Shown piece by piece: positions 36,595-36,698 of a stretch of 36,698 nt of DNA. Positions within the stretch are counted from its first letter, which is position 1; each line of letters opens with the position of its first letter. Below the pieces are notes generated by a model. The model was not told the DNA's origin and did not search any database. It saw nothing but the letters and a program-made list of their open reading frames with translations. The position numbers and the translations under genes are program-made. The stretch is from CAYYVK01 sp964475145 (GTDB taxonomy: Archaea > Aenigmatarchaeota > Aenigmatarchaeia > CG10238-14 > SCSR01). The stretch lies in contig CAYYVK010000002.1 in assembly GCA_964475145.1 (NCBI GenBank), positions 1 through 36,698 of the forward strand, in the 5' to 3' direction.

Positions 36595-36698
36595 GAAAAA
36601 AAATGGGAAATTGATCGAGCTTTAAGCTCTTCATCTTTCTAGTTAACAACGTTTTCCTTTGCATGCTATGTAATAGCGACCATCTCTTGTTCTTTTGA

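Noticed and set aside
36458..36664. 68-aa minus-strand frame across the GC-rich element
   Set aside because: Tryptophan/lysine-rich composition without a fold pattern, and the DNA shows RNA-like self-complementarity; not wholly excluded.

Overview
The window is a gene-dense, AT-rich stretch of an archaeal chromosome. The evidence is the gene content: archaeal-type S-adenosylmethionine synthetase, Pth2 peptidyl-tRNA hydrolase, ribosomal protein L10e, CDC48 carrying an intein, the repair protein NreA with a PCNA-binding tail, a KH-less beta-CASP nuclease, the bifunctional FBP aldolase/phosphatase, and a tRNA-Gln with a bulge-helix-bulge intron. Many genes start about 23-30 bases after a TATA-like box with almost no leader, and neighbouring genes often overlap by 1-8 bases. 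Compactness, the S-layer C-terminal domain type and several small membrane proteins of unrecognised family suggest a DPANN-type (possibly nanoarchaeal) lineage. That placement is inference; no rRNA is present to confirm it.

Layout. 1-3.5 kb is a cell-surface block: the C-terminal part of an S-layer protein, then three single-span membrane proteins, two with Thr-rich stalks and a near-identical C-terminal decapeptide. 3.5-7.5 kb holds pth2, a VTT/DedA membrane protein, a UPF0173 metallo-hydrolase, a DJ-1/PfpI protein, a small membrane protein, tRNA-Gln, an endonuclease-like protein and small genes, including a zinc ribbon with a broken start. 7.4-10.7 kb holds an SPL-like radical SAM protein, NreA and a membrane-anchored SNase/lamin-tail protein. 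10.7-17.3 kb is one minus-strand block with gaps of at most 30 bases: 103-aa protein, CDC48 with intein, SAM synthetase, membrane protein, CBS protein and two tiny zinc ribbons. 17.3-23.6 kb holds a degenerate DRG-like GTPase, a Cas4-like nuclease, zinc-binding proteins, a presenilin-type protease, PEP synthase and L10e.

23.6-32.8 kb is dominated by central carbon metabolism: debranching enzyme and GH57 glycosidase (divergent from one 35-base promoter region), FBP aldolase/phosphatase, triosephosphate isomerase and phosphoglycerate kinase. With PEP synthase these cover much of the route between pyruvate, triose phosphates and a glycogen-like polymer. They are interleaved with small proteins of unknown function and an M29 aminopeptidase. 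32.8-36.7 kb carries the beta-CASP nuclease, a small helical protein under a palindromic operator-like site, a coiled-coil protein, a MinD-type ATPase, and a stand-alone Cas2-like protein surrounded by three copies of a 16-bp palindrome. A GC-rich, strongly self-complementary element near the right edge may be a non-coding RNA.

No CRISPR array, insertion sequence, integrase or rRNA was seen. The most unusual items are the Cas2-like gene with its palindromes, the tRNA-Gln with an extra 14-nt segment, the surface-protein pair with the shared C-terminal motif, the GC-rich element, and the GTPase-like protein lacking GTPase specificity motifs.
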